In this document: in pieces, positions 43,582 through 52,515 of the stretch
How the letters are laid out: each line of letters starts with the position of its first letter
Position numbering within the stretch: position 1 is the stretch's first letter
Origin: Mesorhizobium sp.
GTDB lineage: Bacteria > Pseudomonadota > Alphaproteobacteria > Rhizobiales > Rhizobiaceae
DNA length: 64,000 nucleotides
Direction of reading: 5' to 3'
Assembly (NCBI GenBank): GCA_004020875.1
Contig: SAPZ01000009.1
Span: forward strand, 62,001 to 126,000
Notes under the pieces: generated by a model
The model's database searches: none
Told to the model about the DNA's origin: nothing
The model's input: the letters and a program-made list of their open reading frames with translations, nothing else
Made by a program: the position numbers and the translations under genes

Positions 43582-44569
43582 GTCTGTCCTGATCGCTTTC
43601 CTGTCACTCGCCGTCGAACGTGCCCTCGGCTATCCGGACTGGCTGTTCAACGCCATCGGCCATCCGGTAACCTGGATCGGCAGGCTGATATCCTTTCTCG
43701 ATCGCCGGCTCAACCGCGCAACAGATTCCGACGCAATCCGTCGCCGCCAGGGTGTGCGGGCGTTGCTCATTATTTTGCTGGTGCCTGGCCTTATCGGCCT
43801 AGCGCTGCACGTTCTGCTCTGGCTGATCTTCCCGACGGGCTTGGTCGTCGCTGCCGTCCTCGGTTCCTCGCTTTTTTCGCAGAAGAGTCTCGCCGAGCAT
43901 GTCGAGGAGGTCGCGGACGCGCTAGAGACCGGCGGTCTGACGCTCGGCCGCATCGCCGTCTCACGCATTGTCGGCCGGGATCCTGAAAAGTTGGACAAGG
44001 CAGGCGTCGCCCGCGCGGCGATCGAAAGCCTGGCCGAGAATTTCTCCGACGGGATCGTCGCGCCCGCCTTCTGGACCGGCATCGGTGGTCTCGCCGGCGG
44101 CGCGGCTTACAAGGCGGCCAACACCGCCGATTCCATGATCGGCCACCGCACGCCGAAACACGAAGCCTTTGGCCGCGCGGCCGCCCGCTTCGACGATCTG
44201 ATCAACCTGCCAGCATCGCGGCTGACCGGCCTGCTCATCGTGCTGGCGTCCTTTCTGGTCCCGGGCGCCGATCCGCGCGCCGCCTGGCAAGTCATGCGGC
44301 GCGATGCCAGGAAACACCGCTCGCCCAATGCCGGCTGGCCGGAAGCCGCAATGGCAGGCGCGCTGGGGCTTTCCCTCGCCGGACCGCGCAGCTATGGCGG
44401 CGAGGTCGTTGAGGATGCCTTCATGGGCGAAGGCGGTCGCCGCGAGGCCGAAAGCACCGATATCCGCCGGGCGTTGAAGCTCTATCGCATGGCGGACTGG
44501 CTGCTGCTCGGCCTTTTCGCGGTCGTCTCGGCGGTGGTGATCTACCTGACCATCTTGATCAGCGGCTAA
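43580..44569 (+). CDS. cobD: Adenosylcobinamide-phosphate synthase
   Basis: A 329-residue integral membrane enzyme (CbiB; CobD in Pseudomonas denitrificans naming) that attaches the aminopropanol arm to cobyric acid. Recognisable stretches are HPVTWIGRLISFLDRRLN near residues 28-45, AIESLAENFSDGIVAPAFW and KAANTADSMIGHR. About five membrane spans. The stop overlaps the cobO stop tail to tail. Confidence 0.92.
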   Translation: MSVLIAFLSLAVERALGYPDWLFNAIGHPVTWIGRLISFLDRRLNRATDSDAIRRRQGVRALLIILLVPGLIGLALHVLLWLIFPTGLVVAAVLGSSLFSQKSLAEHVEEVADALETGGLTLGRIAVSRIVGRDPEKLDKAGVARAAIESLAENFSDGIVAPAFWTGIGGLAGGAAYKAANTADSMIGHRTPKHEAFGRAAARFDDLINLPASRLTGLLIVLASFLVPGADPRAAWQVMRRDARKHRSPNAGWPEAAMAGALGLSLAGPRSYGGEVVEDAFMGEGGRREAESTDIRRALKLYRMADWLLLGLFAVVSAVVIYLTILISG

Positions 44570-45180
44570 AATTCAATTCCCTGTTGCGCCTTCACCCCGG
44601 CCGAGAAATGGTGCTTCGTCAGTCCCATCTCCGTGACGAGATCGGCCGCCTCGACGAGCAGCGGCTTGGCGTTGCGGCCGGTGACGATCACATGCAGATC
44701 ATCGCGACGTGCCTTCAGCGCCGCGACCACTTTTTCCAGGTCGAGATAATCATAGCGCAGCGCGATGTTGAGCTCGTCGAGCACCACGAGGCTGATCGAC
44801 TGATCGGCCATCAGCTCCAGCGCCTTGGCCCAGGCCGCTTCGGCGGCGGCGATGTCGCGCTTCAGGTCCTGCGTCTCCCAGGTGAAGCCCTCGCCCATCG
44901 CATGCCATACGACGCGATCTCCGAACGCTGCAAAGGCGTCCTTCTCGCCGGTATGCCATTTGCCCTTGATGAATTGCACGACACCGACGCGCTTGCCGTA
45001 GCCCAGCATCCTCAGCGCCAGGCCGAAGGCGGCGGTGGTCTTGCCCTTGCCCGGCCCGGTGTTGACGATCAGCAGGCCTTTCTCGATGGTCTTGCCGGCT
45101 ACCTCGGCATCCTGCACCGCCTTGCGCTTGGCCATCTTGGCGCGATGGCGCTCGGCGTGCTTTTCCTCGATTTCAGCCAT
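44566..45180 (-). CDS. cobO: Cob(I)yrinic acid a,c-diamide adenosyltransferase
   Basis: A 204-residue CobO/BtuR-type adenosyltransferase. It adds the 5'-deoxyadenosyl group to the corrin cobalt. The ATP loop NTGPGKGKTTAAFG is at about 40-53, and DELNIALRYDYL and VIVTGRNAKPLL follow as in BtuR. It ends by converging on cobD and lies one base after cobP. Confidence 0.95.
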   Translation of the reverse strand: MAEIEEKHAERHRAKMAKRKAVQDAEVAGKTIEKGLLIVNTGPGKGKTTAAFGLALRMLGYGKRVGVVQFIKGKWHTGEKDAFAAFGDRVVWHAMGEGFTWETQDLKRDIAAAEAAWAKALELMADQSISLVVLDELNIALRYDYLDLEKVVAALKARRDDLHVIVTGRNAKPLLVEAADLVTEMGLTKHHFSAGVKAQQGIEF

Positions 45181-45181
45181 G

Positions 45182-45715
45182 TCATTTCACCTTGAGCGGC
45201 AGCCCCGCCACCATCATGAGAACGCTGTCGGCCATCGCCGCGACCTGCTGGTTGAGACGGCCGGCGGCATCGCGGAACCGGCGCGCCAGAGCATTGTCGG
45301 GCACGATGCCCAGCCCGACTTCGTTGGAAACCACGAACCACGGGCCGCGCGGTAGCGACAGCACATCCGCCAACTGCCGGCATTCAGCTTCGACATTGTT
45401 TTCGGCCAGCATGTGGTTGGTGAGCCAGAGCGTCAGGCAATCAATCAGCACCGGCTGGTGATTGGGCAAGGCTTCAATCGCGCCAACCAGGTCGAGCGGC
45501 GCATCGACGGTGACCCACCCTTCGCCACGCCGCGACCAATGCAGCGCAATGCGCTCGCGCATCTCGTCGTCATAAGCCTGAGCCGTGGCGATGTAGGTCC
45601 AGGGCGACGGATGAGCGGTCGTCAGACTCTCGGCAAGAGAACTCTTGCCCGAGCGCGCGCCGCCGAGGATGAAAGTCAATTTGCGAGCTGCACTAGCGGC
45701 CGTCGCGCCGGTCAT
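45182..45715 (-). CDS. cobP: Adenosylcobinamide kinase/guanylyltransferase
   Basis: A 177-residue bifunctional CobP/CobU enzyme that phosphorylates adenosylcobinamide and adds GMP. P-loop GGARSGKSS is near residues 10-18, followed by the family YIATAQAYDDEM and VVSNEVGLGIVP. I chose ATG 45715; a TTG nine codons upstream is possible. cobP and cobO are adjacent and co-directional. Confidence 0.93.
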   Translation of the reverse strand: MTGATAASAARKLTFILGGARSGKSSLAESLTTAHPSPWTYIATAQAYDDEMRERIALHWSRRGEGWVTVDAPLDLVGAIEALPNHQPVLIDCLTLWLTNHMLAENNVEAECRQLADVLSLPRGPWFVVSNEVGLGIVPDNALARRFRDAAGRLNQQVAAMADSVLMMVAGLPLKVK

Positions 45716-45846
45716 TTCCTGGCCTTCACCTTGGATGAACAATGTCGCGGCTATCGGGCCGACGGCGCGACTTTAGGCAGAAGCCCTCCTGCCAGCAAAG
45801 CAAATTCCGCCACCGTTCGGCGCGATTGCGGCATGGCTCACGACCC

Positions 45847-46533
45847 CTACGCGCCGGCGATCCGGGCCGCGACGAGCTGCTGCAACCGCCATAGATGCGT
45901 ATCGTGGATGCCGCGCTGCTCGAGATTCTTCACGGTATTGTAGAGATAATCGGCGCCCGAGCCCCAGTGGCCGCAGGAGGTCGCGAGCCTCTCGACAACC
46001 TCCTCCTCGCTCAAGGGGCCGGCATAGGTAGTCCCTTGCCGGTTGATGACGAACGCCAGCGCACGCATCGGACCGCCATCGCTCATCATGTTGATCAGGC
46101 GCGGATGATAGCTGGTCGGCTTCAGCGTCACCTCGCGCCGCAGAAGCCTGTCGAGTTGCTCGCGTCTGTCGCCGTCGCCGAGCCGAAAGGCGACGCCCTT
46201 GCACTGTCCACCGCGGTCCAGCGCCATCATCAGGCCCGGGCTTTCCTTGGTCCCGCGCCAGCGTGTCATCTTCATGCAGAAGGATCTGTGCCAGCCGCGC
46301 AGCAGGGCCACCCGCTCCTCGATATGCTCGATCTCGGGCTTCCAGATCAGAGAGCCGTAGCCAAACAGCCAAAGCGGTTCGTTGGCGGGTAGCTGTGACT
46401 CCAGCGTACGCGCCATTGCGTCATAGTCCGCGTCACCCAGATGCGCGGCGTCAGGGTCGGGCCCGCTGTCCTCGACCGTGCGAAAACAGCGGGCGACCAG
46501 TTCCTCGGTGAGCGACATCGTTCTCGGCAACAT
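45847..46533 (-). CDS. Gamma-glutamylcyclotransferase, ChaC-like
   Basis: A 228-residue ChaC-family enzyme that splits glutathione into 5-oxoproline and Cys-Gly. The substrate-binding loop YGSLIW is at about 59-64, and GHWGSGADYLYNTVKNL is near the end. ATG 46533 is preferred; ATG 46518 is close. It is divergent from the broken Rieske gene. Confidence 0.9.
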   Translation of the reverse strand: MLPRTMSLTEELVARCFRTVEDSGPDPDAAHLGDADYDAMARTLESQLPANEPLWLFGYGSLIWKPEIEHIEERVALLRGWHRSFCMKMTRWRGTKESPGLMMALDRGGQCKGVAFRLGDGDRREQLDRLLRREVTLKPTSYHPRLINMMSDGGPMRALAFVINRQGTTYAGPLSEEEVVERLATSCGHWGSGADYLYNTVKNLEQRGIHDTHLWRLQQLVAARIAGA

Positions 46534-46635
46534 GCGTTCGACCTTAAAGTCCTCCCGTGGCCGCCACAATGCGCGGAGCCGGCATATGACAACAGCGTTG
46601 CCCGGGTGTCGGCTGTCCTCACCTGGGAGAAGCCG

Positions 46636-47144
46636 ATGCAGCCCAATCCGAGCGAACGCGATCCCTACTACGGCCTGACCAGCCTCCAGCCGACCTTGCC
46701 GTCGGCCGCCTGTTGGGATGCCGACGCCTACCGGCGCGATCTGGAGGCCATCTGGTACCGAAGCTGGCTGATGGTCTGCCGCGAGGCCGATCTCGCCGAG
46801 CCGCTTGCCTTCCGCTCGGTCCGCATCGGCTCGCAGGAGATCGTCGTGCTGCGCGACGAGACCGGCGCCTTGCGCGCCTTCCACAACACCTGTCGGCATC
46901 GCGGCTCGCAGCTTTGCCAGGAAAGCGCCGGGCGGCTGAAGGCCAGGCTGCTGACATGGCCCTACCACGCTTGGTCCTATTCGTTGCTGGGCGATCTCGT
47001 GCGCGTCCCAAGAAGGGCCTGCGCTCGATGCGCCACGAGGCCGGCGTGCTGATGCCGGAAGAATACGACCTGCACCGCTTTCACGATTGGGTGCGCGAAC
47101 GCCACGCGGCGCTCAAAACGCCTTCGGCAGATAGCGCCAGGTGA
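46636..47144 (+). pseudogene. Remnant of Rieske non-haem oxygenase alpha subunit
   Basis: Residues 1-125 read as the N-terminus of a ring-hydroxylating or betaine-type oxygenase, with the first half of the Rieske motif in CRHRGSQLC. The second half reads LTWPYHAWSY where CPYHxWxY is required, so one cluster Cys is now Trp (TGG). Near 47008 the reading switches frame; the new frame, from KKGLRSMRHEAGVLMPEEYD, looks like the C-terminal tail of the same family. The catalytic domain of about 200 residues is missing. This indicates internal deletion plus frameshift. Its end overlaps the convergent MFS gene by 32 bases. Confidence 0.7.
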
Positions 47145-48312
47145 CGAAGCCGCAAAAGGCGGCCAGGATGCCGAGCGTGACGAACACCGACCCAAGGCCG
47201 AAGAAGGTGAGCACGACCGAATAGACGAGCGGGGGCGTCAGCTCCGAGAAGTCGAGATAGGTGCGATAGACGGCCGCCATCTGCGCCTTCTCGTAGGAAC
47301 GCACCGAGCGCATGAAGACGGTCGAGCCGAGTGCGTCGAGCGCGATGGTGAACAACGCGCCGAACAGCAGCAAAGCGGCTGTGAGCAATGGCGCGGCCTC
47401 GCCGACGCCGCCCGCCGCGAACAGCATGGCGGCCATGGCGAAATAGGCGAAAGTCATGACCCGGCGCCCGCCGAAGCGCTTGCCGGCCCTGCCCCAGAAG
47501 ATCGCCACGAACAACAGCGCGTTGCCGGCCGAAACCAGCAAGCCGCCGGCAAGCTTACCCTCGCCGGCGATCACCATGAACAGCGGGCCATAGACGAAAA
47601 ACGTCGTCCAGAAGCAGGAGCGGCCGAAGGCGATCAGCCAGGCAAGCCTGAGCCTCGGCTGCTTCAGGAAGCGGCCGATATTGGCGACCGGATTGGCCGG
47701 ACGTGACTTGCCGGGACGAATCGACTGGTTGTCGCTCAACCGGTAGAACCAGAAGAGGCAAAGCAGCGCGAACGCAAAAACCACGACCGCGCCATGCGCG
47801 GCATAGATGCCGAAATGCGTGTAAAGGAAGATGCCGAGCGTCGGCCCGCCGGTCCAGGCAAACATCGACCACGCCATGCGCAGCGATTCCGCCTGCATGA
47901 AGTCGGTCTTGCGGATATGATCCATGATGTAGAGGTTGAGCGTGATCGACAGCGCGCTCGCCCCCATGACGCGGCAAAGCATGCCGGCGATCTGTCCGGG
48001 CAGCGTGTGGCTGACGAAGAAGGCGGAGCCGATCGCCAGCAACGCGCAGCCGGCCGTGTAGACCCAGCGCCGCGCGAAGCGGCGGATCAGCATCGGCATG
48101 AACAGCGTGACCGAAAGACCCATCAGCGACACGATGGTGTATAGGATCGAGACGATCCGCTCATTGTGCAGGATTTCGTAGGCCTGGATCGGGATCACGC
48201 TGGAGATCGTGGCGCGTGCGAAGGATTCCACCGCATAGAGCGAGGCGAAGGTGCGCGCATCCGCCGGCCTCAGGGCCGGAAGCCAGATCGGATGGCGCAC
48301 ATGGGTGGACAT
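47113..48312 (-). CDS. MFS transporter
   Basis: A 399-residue 12-span major facilitator protein. The N-terminus (RTFASLYAVESFARATISSV) and repeated GxxxG-rich helices fit the family; motif A is only weakly present as MLIRRFARRWVY. ATG 48312 has GGAGGG just upstream; the long N-terminal extension of the frame is not protein-like. The cargo is unknown. It converges on the Rieske remnant, whose last 32 bases it overlaps. Confidence 0.85.
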   Translation of the reverse strand: MSTHVRHPIWLPALRPADARTFASLYAVESFARATISSVIPIQAYEILHNERIVSILYTIVSLMGLSVTLFMPMLIRRFARRWVYTAGCALLAIGSAFFVSHTLPGQIAGMLCRVMGASALSITLNLYIMDHIRKTDFMQAESLRMAWSMFAWTGGPTLGIFLYTHFGIYAAHGAVVVFAFALLCLFWFYRLSDNQSIRPGKSRPANPVANIGRFLKQPRLRLAWLIAFGRSCFWTTFFVYGPLFMVIAGEGKLAGGLLVSAGNALLFVAIFWGRAGKRFGGRRVMTFAYFAMAAMLFAAGGVGEAAPLLTAALLLFGALFTIALDALGSTVFMRSVRSYEKAQMAAVYRTYLDFSELTPPLVYSVVLTFFGLGSVFVTLGILAAFCGFVTWRYLPKAF

Positions 48313-48540
48313 CGGCCCTCCGAAATGTGAATCACGCGCAGAATCTGGCCGGACCGGCCGACGGCCGGTAGCAGGAAACCGACCACCAGGGGCCGAAAAG
48401 CGAAGCCTGCCAAAGCCTTTCCGCCTCTGGCCTAAAGCAAAATTTCCTGGCTGCCATGAAACGCATTGATGGCCGACTGCTTCTGTCGTCGGCTTGAACC
48501 ATGATAGTCGTTTGGCACGACTGAATCGGATTGCCAGACG

Positions 48541-49542
48541 ATGAGCCTTCAAACGACAAGCGAACCCGTTCAGGACGCGCGCAAGCAAGGCCGCATCGCC
48601 GTCTTCGATATCCTGCGCGGCGTCGCGCTGATTGCGATGGCAAGCTATCACTTCACCTGGGACCTCGAAAATTTCGGCTACACGTCGCCCGGCCTCACCG
48701 CTTTCGGCTGGTGGAAGTTCTACGCGCGCTGCATTGCCTCGACCTTCCTGTTCCTGGTCGGCGTCAGCCTCTTCCTCGCGCATGGCCGCCAGATCCGCTG
48801 GCCAAGCTTCTGGAAGCGCTTCGCGATGGTCGCCGTGGCGGCGGTCGCCATTTCGACTGTCACTTATTTCGTCACGCCGGACGGTTTCATCTTCTTCGGC
48901 ATCTTGCACGAGATCGCGCTGGCGAGCCTTGTCGGTCTTGCCTTTCTGAGGCTGCCTTGGCTGCTGACGGCGATCATTGCCGCGGCAGTCATTGCAGCGC
49001 CCTACTATCTACGGTCGGAATTCTTCGATCATCCGGCGCTATGGTGGGTGGGCCTCTCCGCCACCAACCCACGTTCCAACGACTATGTGCCGCTCTTTCC
49101 CTGGTTCGGCGCAGTGCTTGCGGGCATCGCCGCGGTGAAGCTGGCTTCCTCGTCCGGGCTTCTTGCCCGACTGGGCACATGGATGCCCGGGCCCTGGTCA
49201 AAACCCCTGACTTTCATCGGCCGCCACAGCCTCGCCTTCTACCTCATCCACCAGCCGCTTCTGTTCGGCTCGGTCTGGCTGTTCTCGCTGGTCATGCCCG
49301 CTGCCCCTCAGGACAAGGAAGCCGGCTTCCTGCCGGCCTGCCAGGTGCAGTGCGAACAGCAGCGCGACAGCAAGTTCTGTACGAGCTATTGTGGCTGCAT
49401 GCTGGACACGCTGAAGGGCGAAGGATCTCTCGACAAGCTCTACGCCAACGACGAGTCCAGCGTCTGGAAATCGCATCTGGCCGACCTTGCGGAAACCTGC
49501 ACCGCCGCGACCGAGGATCAGATACAGGGAGGGCAGCAATGA
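48541..49542 (+). CDS. DUF1624/YeiB-like membrane acyltransferase with Cys-rich tail
   Basis: A 333-residue protein. About eight membrane spans, beginning RIAVFDILRGVALIAMASYH at residues 18-37, place it in the heparan-alpha-glucosaminide acetyltransferase (DUF1624) family. The HSLAFYLIHQPLLFG motif near 228-242 closes the membrane domain. A soluble tail after about residue 250 holds five cysteines (CQVQC, FC, YCGC) and a sixth later, probably disulfide-bonded or metal-binding. It overlaps the methyltransferase start (ATGA). Confidence 0.82.
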   Translation: MSLQTTSEPVQDARKQGRIAVFDILRGVALIAMASYHFTWDLENFGYTSPGLTAFGWWKFYARCIASTFLFLVGVSLFLAHGRQIRWPSFWKRFAMVAVAAVAISTVTYFVTPDGFIFFGILHEIALASLVGLAFLRLPWLLTAIIAAAVIAAPYYLRSEFFDHPALWWVGLSATNPRSNDYVPLFPWFGAVLAGIAAVKLASSSGLLARLGTWMPGPWSKPLTFIGRHSLAFYLIHQPLLFGSVWLFSLVMPAAPQDKEAGFLPACQVQCEQQRDSKFCTSYCGCMLDTLKGEGSLDKLYANDESSVWKSHLADLAETCTAATEDQIQGGQQ

Positions 49543-50018
49543 CGGGCACCGCAAAGCCCAGACACGGGATGATTCCCTGGCCGCCGGTAATCTATGTCGT
49601 GGCGATCGCGGTGAGCGTCGTCCTCGGCATATTGTACCCGCTGCCCTGGATCGGCGACATCTTCGGCGATCTCCTGTTCGGCGTCGGCTGGGTGGCGCTG
49701 TTCGGCGTCGCCATGCTCTGGATCACGGCCATCCGCGCCATGTTCAGGGTCAGGACAACGCTCGACCCCAATGCCGAGCCCGACCATCTGGTGACTTCCG
49801 GTCCCTTCGGCGTCACCCGCAATCCGATGTATCTCGCCAACACGCTGCTGCTGATCGGCGTCGCCTTCGTCACCGGCATCGCCTGGTTCCTGATCTTTGC
49901 CTTCCTCGCCGCCTTCGCGACGCAGAAGCTGGCGATCGAGAAGGAGGAAAAGATTCTGGCGGCGAAATTCGGCAAGAAATATCGCGACTATGCAAAAAGG
50001 GTGCGGCGCTGGATCTGA
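49539..50018 (+). CDS. Isoprenylcysteine carboxyl methyltransferase-family protein
   Basis: A 159-residue membrane methyltransferase of the ICMT/PEMT type. Four hydrophobic segments precede the SAM-binding C-terminal motif: TSGPFGVTRNPMYLANTL near 93-110 and EKEEKILAAKFGKKYRDYAKRV near 132-153. Bacterial members methylate small lipids or unknown targets. Start overlaps the DUF1624 stop, so the pair is coupled. Confidence 0.88.
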   Translation: MTGTAKPRHGMIPWPPVIYVVAIAVSVVLGILYPLPWIGDIFGDLLFGVGWVALFGVAMLWITAIRAMFRVRTTLDPNAEPDHLVTSGPFGVTRNPMYLANTLLLIGVAFVTGIAWFLIFAFLAAFATQKLAIEKEEKILAAKFGKKYRDYAKRVRRWI

Positions 50019-50065
50019 GGTTGCTTCCTGAGTGGCCTGGCGATTAGCCTGAACGTTGGGAACAT

Positions 50066-50222
50066 CGTCATCCTCGGGTTTGACCCGAGGATCCATGCCG
50101 TGACCTGTGTCATAGAGCGCAACGGAGCAGAATTCTGCAATCGTTGCAACGCCTTAGCGTCACGGCATGGATCCCGGGGTGCGCGCGCGTAGCTTCGCTC
50201 CTTGCTTCGCCTTAGGATGACG
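50066..50222. repeat. 157-bp intergenic palindromic element with terminal inverted repeats
   Basis: Ends are CGTCATCCT (50066-50074) and AGGATGACG (50214-50222). Inside, GGATCCATGCCGTGAC (50089-50104) faces GTCACGGCATGGATCC (50159-50174). This is the style of dispersed non-coding palindromes (BIME/RUP-like) common in Rhizobiales, between the methyltransferase and MerR genes. Confidence 0.75.
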
Positions 50223-50263
50223 AAATTCAGGAGGCTCTAGCCAACCGCCACTGGCAGTCATGC

Positions 50264-50650
50264 CTATGTGTTCACGCCCAGTTCCGCCAGCCGCTCCACG
50301 CAGGACTCTTCGGCCTGGTCAAGCTCGGCCAGTGTCTCCTCCAGGTCGCGCCGCTTCTGGCGGAGGTCCTCGCGTTTTTCCTCGATGCGCTTAATCATCA
50401 GCTTGAGCTGGCCGACCTCGCCGGGCGGCTCCTTGTACATCTGGATGATCTCGCGGATCTCGTTGATCGAGAAGCCGAGCCTTTTTCCCCGCATGATCTG
50501 GCGGATAAGATGCCGGTCGGACGGCCGGAACAGCCGCGTGCGACCGCGTCTCACCGGCTGCACCAGCCCTTCGTCTTCGTAAAAACGCAACGTCCGCGTC
50601 GACACGTCGAACTCGCGTGTCAGCTCGGTGATCGTATAATATTCCCGCAT
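50264..50650 (-). CDS. MerR-family transcriptional regulator
   Basis: A 128-residue regulator. The MerR winged helix is YTITELTREFDVSTRTLRFY at residues 5-24 with EDEGLVQPVRRGRTRLF. A dimerisation coiled coil (IKRIEEKREDLRQKRRDLEE) follows. The C-terminus has one Cys (EESCVERL), too few for a metal site. The sequence style recalls the LiuR branch that controls leucine/isovalerate breakdown, from memory only. ATG 50650 follows GGGAGTGGGA. Not obviously linked to a neighbouring target. Confidence 0.87.
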   Translation of the reverse strand: MREYYTITELTREFDVSTRTLRFYEDEGLVQPVRRGRTRLFRPSDRHLIRQIMRGKRLGFSINEIREIIQMYKEPPGEVGQLKLMIKRIEEKREDLRQKRRDLEETLAELDQAEESCVERLAELGVNT

Positions 50651-50796
50651 TCCCACTCCCAAGCCCGAGCATCGCCGCTTCAAGCGTCGCCCTTCCCTCC
50701 GGTGATACCCATGCAGCGCCGGATTCGGCACCTTGACCCCCGCTGCAAACCTCGCACGGCATTTACGTAAAAGTCAATTAAGGCGGCCCCCTTGGT

Positions 50797-52230
50797 TTAG
50801 GGCGCTCTAAACCACCAAGTCGCCAACCCCAGAAAGGCAAAGAAGCCGACGCAATCGGTCACCGTGGTGACGAAGACCGCGGAGGCCACCGCCGGATCGA
50901 TCTTCAAGCGATCGAGCACCAGCGGGATGAGGATTCCGGCAAGCGCGGCGGCAAACATGTTGATGATCATCGCCGCCGCGATGATGCCGCCCAGGTTGGG
51001 GTCGCGGAACCAGAATCCGGCGACCATGCCGATCAGCACCGCAAAGACGACGCCGTTGATGAGGCCGACGCCGAGCTCGCGGCGGATGATGCGCGCGGCG
51101 TTGTAGATATCGAGGTCCCTGGTCGCCAGCGCGCGCACGGTAACGGTCATGGTCTGCGAGCCGGCATTGCCGCCCATGCCGGCGACGATCGGCATCAGCA
51201 CGGCAAGCGCCACGATATGCTCGATCGTGTTATCGAACAGGCCGATCACCGACGCGGCGAGAAAAGCTGTCAAAAGGTTCACCAGCAGCCAGGGCACGCG
51301 CGAGCGCGAGGTGGCGAGCACGGTGTCGGACAGTTCTTCGTCGCCGACGCCGCCCATGCGCAGAAGGTCCTCTTCCGCCTCCTCCTGGATGACATCGACC
51401 ACGTCATCGATGGTCAGCACGCCGACCAGCCGCCCGTTCTCGTCGACGACCGCGGCGGAGAGCAAATTGTACTGCTCGAACTCGCGCGCCGCCTCTTCCT
51501 GGTCCATCGTGGCCGGGATCGCGTGCAGCGTCTCATGCATCACGTCCTCGACCTTGACCGCGCGCCTGGTGCGCAGGATCTGGTCGAGATCGATGGCGCC
51601 GAGCAGCTTGAAGCTCGGATCGATAACGAATATCTGGCTGAAGCGCTCGGGGAGGTTCTTGTCCTCGCGCATGTAGTCGATGGTCTGTCCGATCGTCCAG
51701 AATGGCGGCACGGCGACGAACTCGGTCTGCATGCGCCGGCCGGCGGTCTCTTCCGGATAGTCGAGCGCGCGCCTCAGCCTGATGCGCTCGGTGAAGGGCA
51801 GTTGCGACAGGATCTCGTCCTGGTCTTCCTTCTCGAGGTCCTGGAGAATGTAGACGGCGTCGTCGGAATCGAGCTCCTGCACCGCCTGCGCGATCTGTGC
51901 GTTGGGCAAATTGTCGACGATGTCGAGGCGGATCGCCTCGTCGACCTCGGTCAGCGCGGAGAAATCGAAATCGGAGCCGAGCAACTCGACCAGCGCCCGG
52001 CGCTGTTCGGGGTGAAGCGCCTCCAGCACGTCGCCGAGCTCCGACTGGTGCAGGTCGTCGACTTCGCGCTTGAGGGTGATCGTGTCGCGGTCGGCGATCG
52101 CCGCCCCGATCTGCGCAAGAAAGGAGGCGCGCACGGCGCCGTCCTCGCCATAGATGTCGGCGTGATGCTCCTCGGTGGGCGCGGCGTCGGTCGTCTGTCT
52201 GTCCTGGCGTTCCACCAGCGCCTCCCGCAA
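50797..52230 (-). CDS. mgtE: Magnesium transporter MgtE
   Basis: A 477-residue Mg2+ channel. Cytoplasmic N-domain (about 30-160), paired CBS domains (about 165-290, with VLTIDDVVDVIQEEAEED) and a five-helix pore domain from about 320 (VAGMGGNAGSQTMTVTVRAL, the selectivity region). Full length. No M-box leader was recognised upstream. Confidence 0.95.
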   Translation of the reverse strand: MREALVERQDRQTTDAAPTEEHHADIYGEDGAVRASFLAQIGAAIADRDTITLKREVDDLHQSELGDVLEALHPEQRRALVELLGSDFDFSALTEVDEAIRLDIVDNLPNAQIAQAVQELDSDDAVYILQDLEKEDQDEILSQLPFTERIRLRRALDYPEETAGRRMQTEFVAVPPFWTIGQTIDYMREDKNLPERFSQIFVIDPSFKLLGAIDLDQILRTRRAVKVEDVMHETLHAIPATMDQEEAAREFEQYNLLSAAVVDENGRLVGVLTIDDVVDVIQEEAEEDLLRMGGVGDEELSDTVLATSRSRVPWLLVNLLTAFLAASVIGLFDNTIEHIVALAVLMPIVAGMGGNAGSQTMTVTVRALATRDLDIYNAARIIRRELGVGLINGVVFAVLIGMVAGFWFRDPNLGGIIAAAMIINMFAAALAGILIPLVLDRLKIDPAVASAVFVTTVTDCVGFFAFLGLATWWFRAP

Positions 52231-52255
52231 CGAGGAATCCCGAAATGAGGTCTAG

Positions 52256-52294
52256 TGCATGATCCCGAAAAGTGGAAACCGCTTTTCGGGAAAT
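52256..52294. repeat. Short rhizobial palindrome, GATCCCGAAAAG type
   Basis: CCCGAAAAG (52264-52272) and CTTTTCGGG (52282-52290) flank GTGGAAACC-like sequence. This GCATGATCCCGAAAAGTGG unit is a very common dispersed repeat in Rhizobiales, here just upstream of mgtE. Confidence 0.75.
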
Positions 52295-52515
52295 CCAAAC
52301 CTGTGCGGCAGATAGCGCGGCCACAGGATTCGTCTTGCAAAGATGTCGCTCTAGCGCGCGGAATAGCCAAGGAAATGTGACGGTCGCCTTCGCCTCGCAA
52401 CCTCTTGGCAGCAACGCGCGGCGCCTGCGGCGCGGCTGTGACAATCGCTTCAGCCGGCGCGACAGCGCATGTCGCTGGGGAAAGAGCACCCCTTCTCCAT
52501 TGAGGCAGAATTGTC

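Noticed and set aside
45716..46530. Possible cobalamin riboswitch upstream of cobP
   Set aside because: No B12-box or conserved core was found on either strand. Control is not visible here.
48313..48909. N-terminal extension of the MFS frame
   Set aside because: Not hydrophobic or protein-like, and it overlaps the start of the divergent DUF1624 gene. GGAGGG before 48312 marks the real start.
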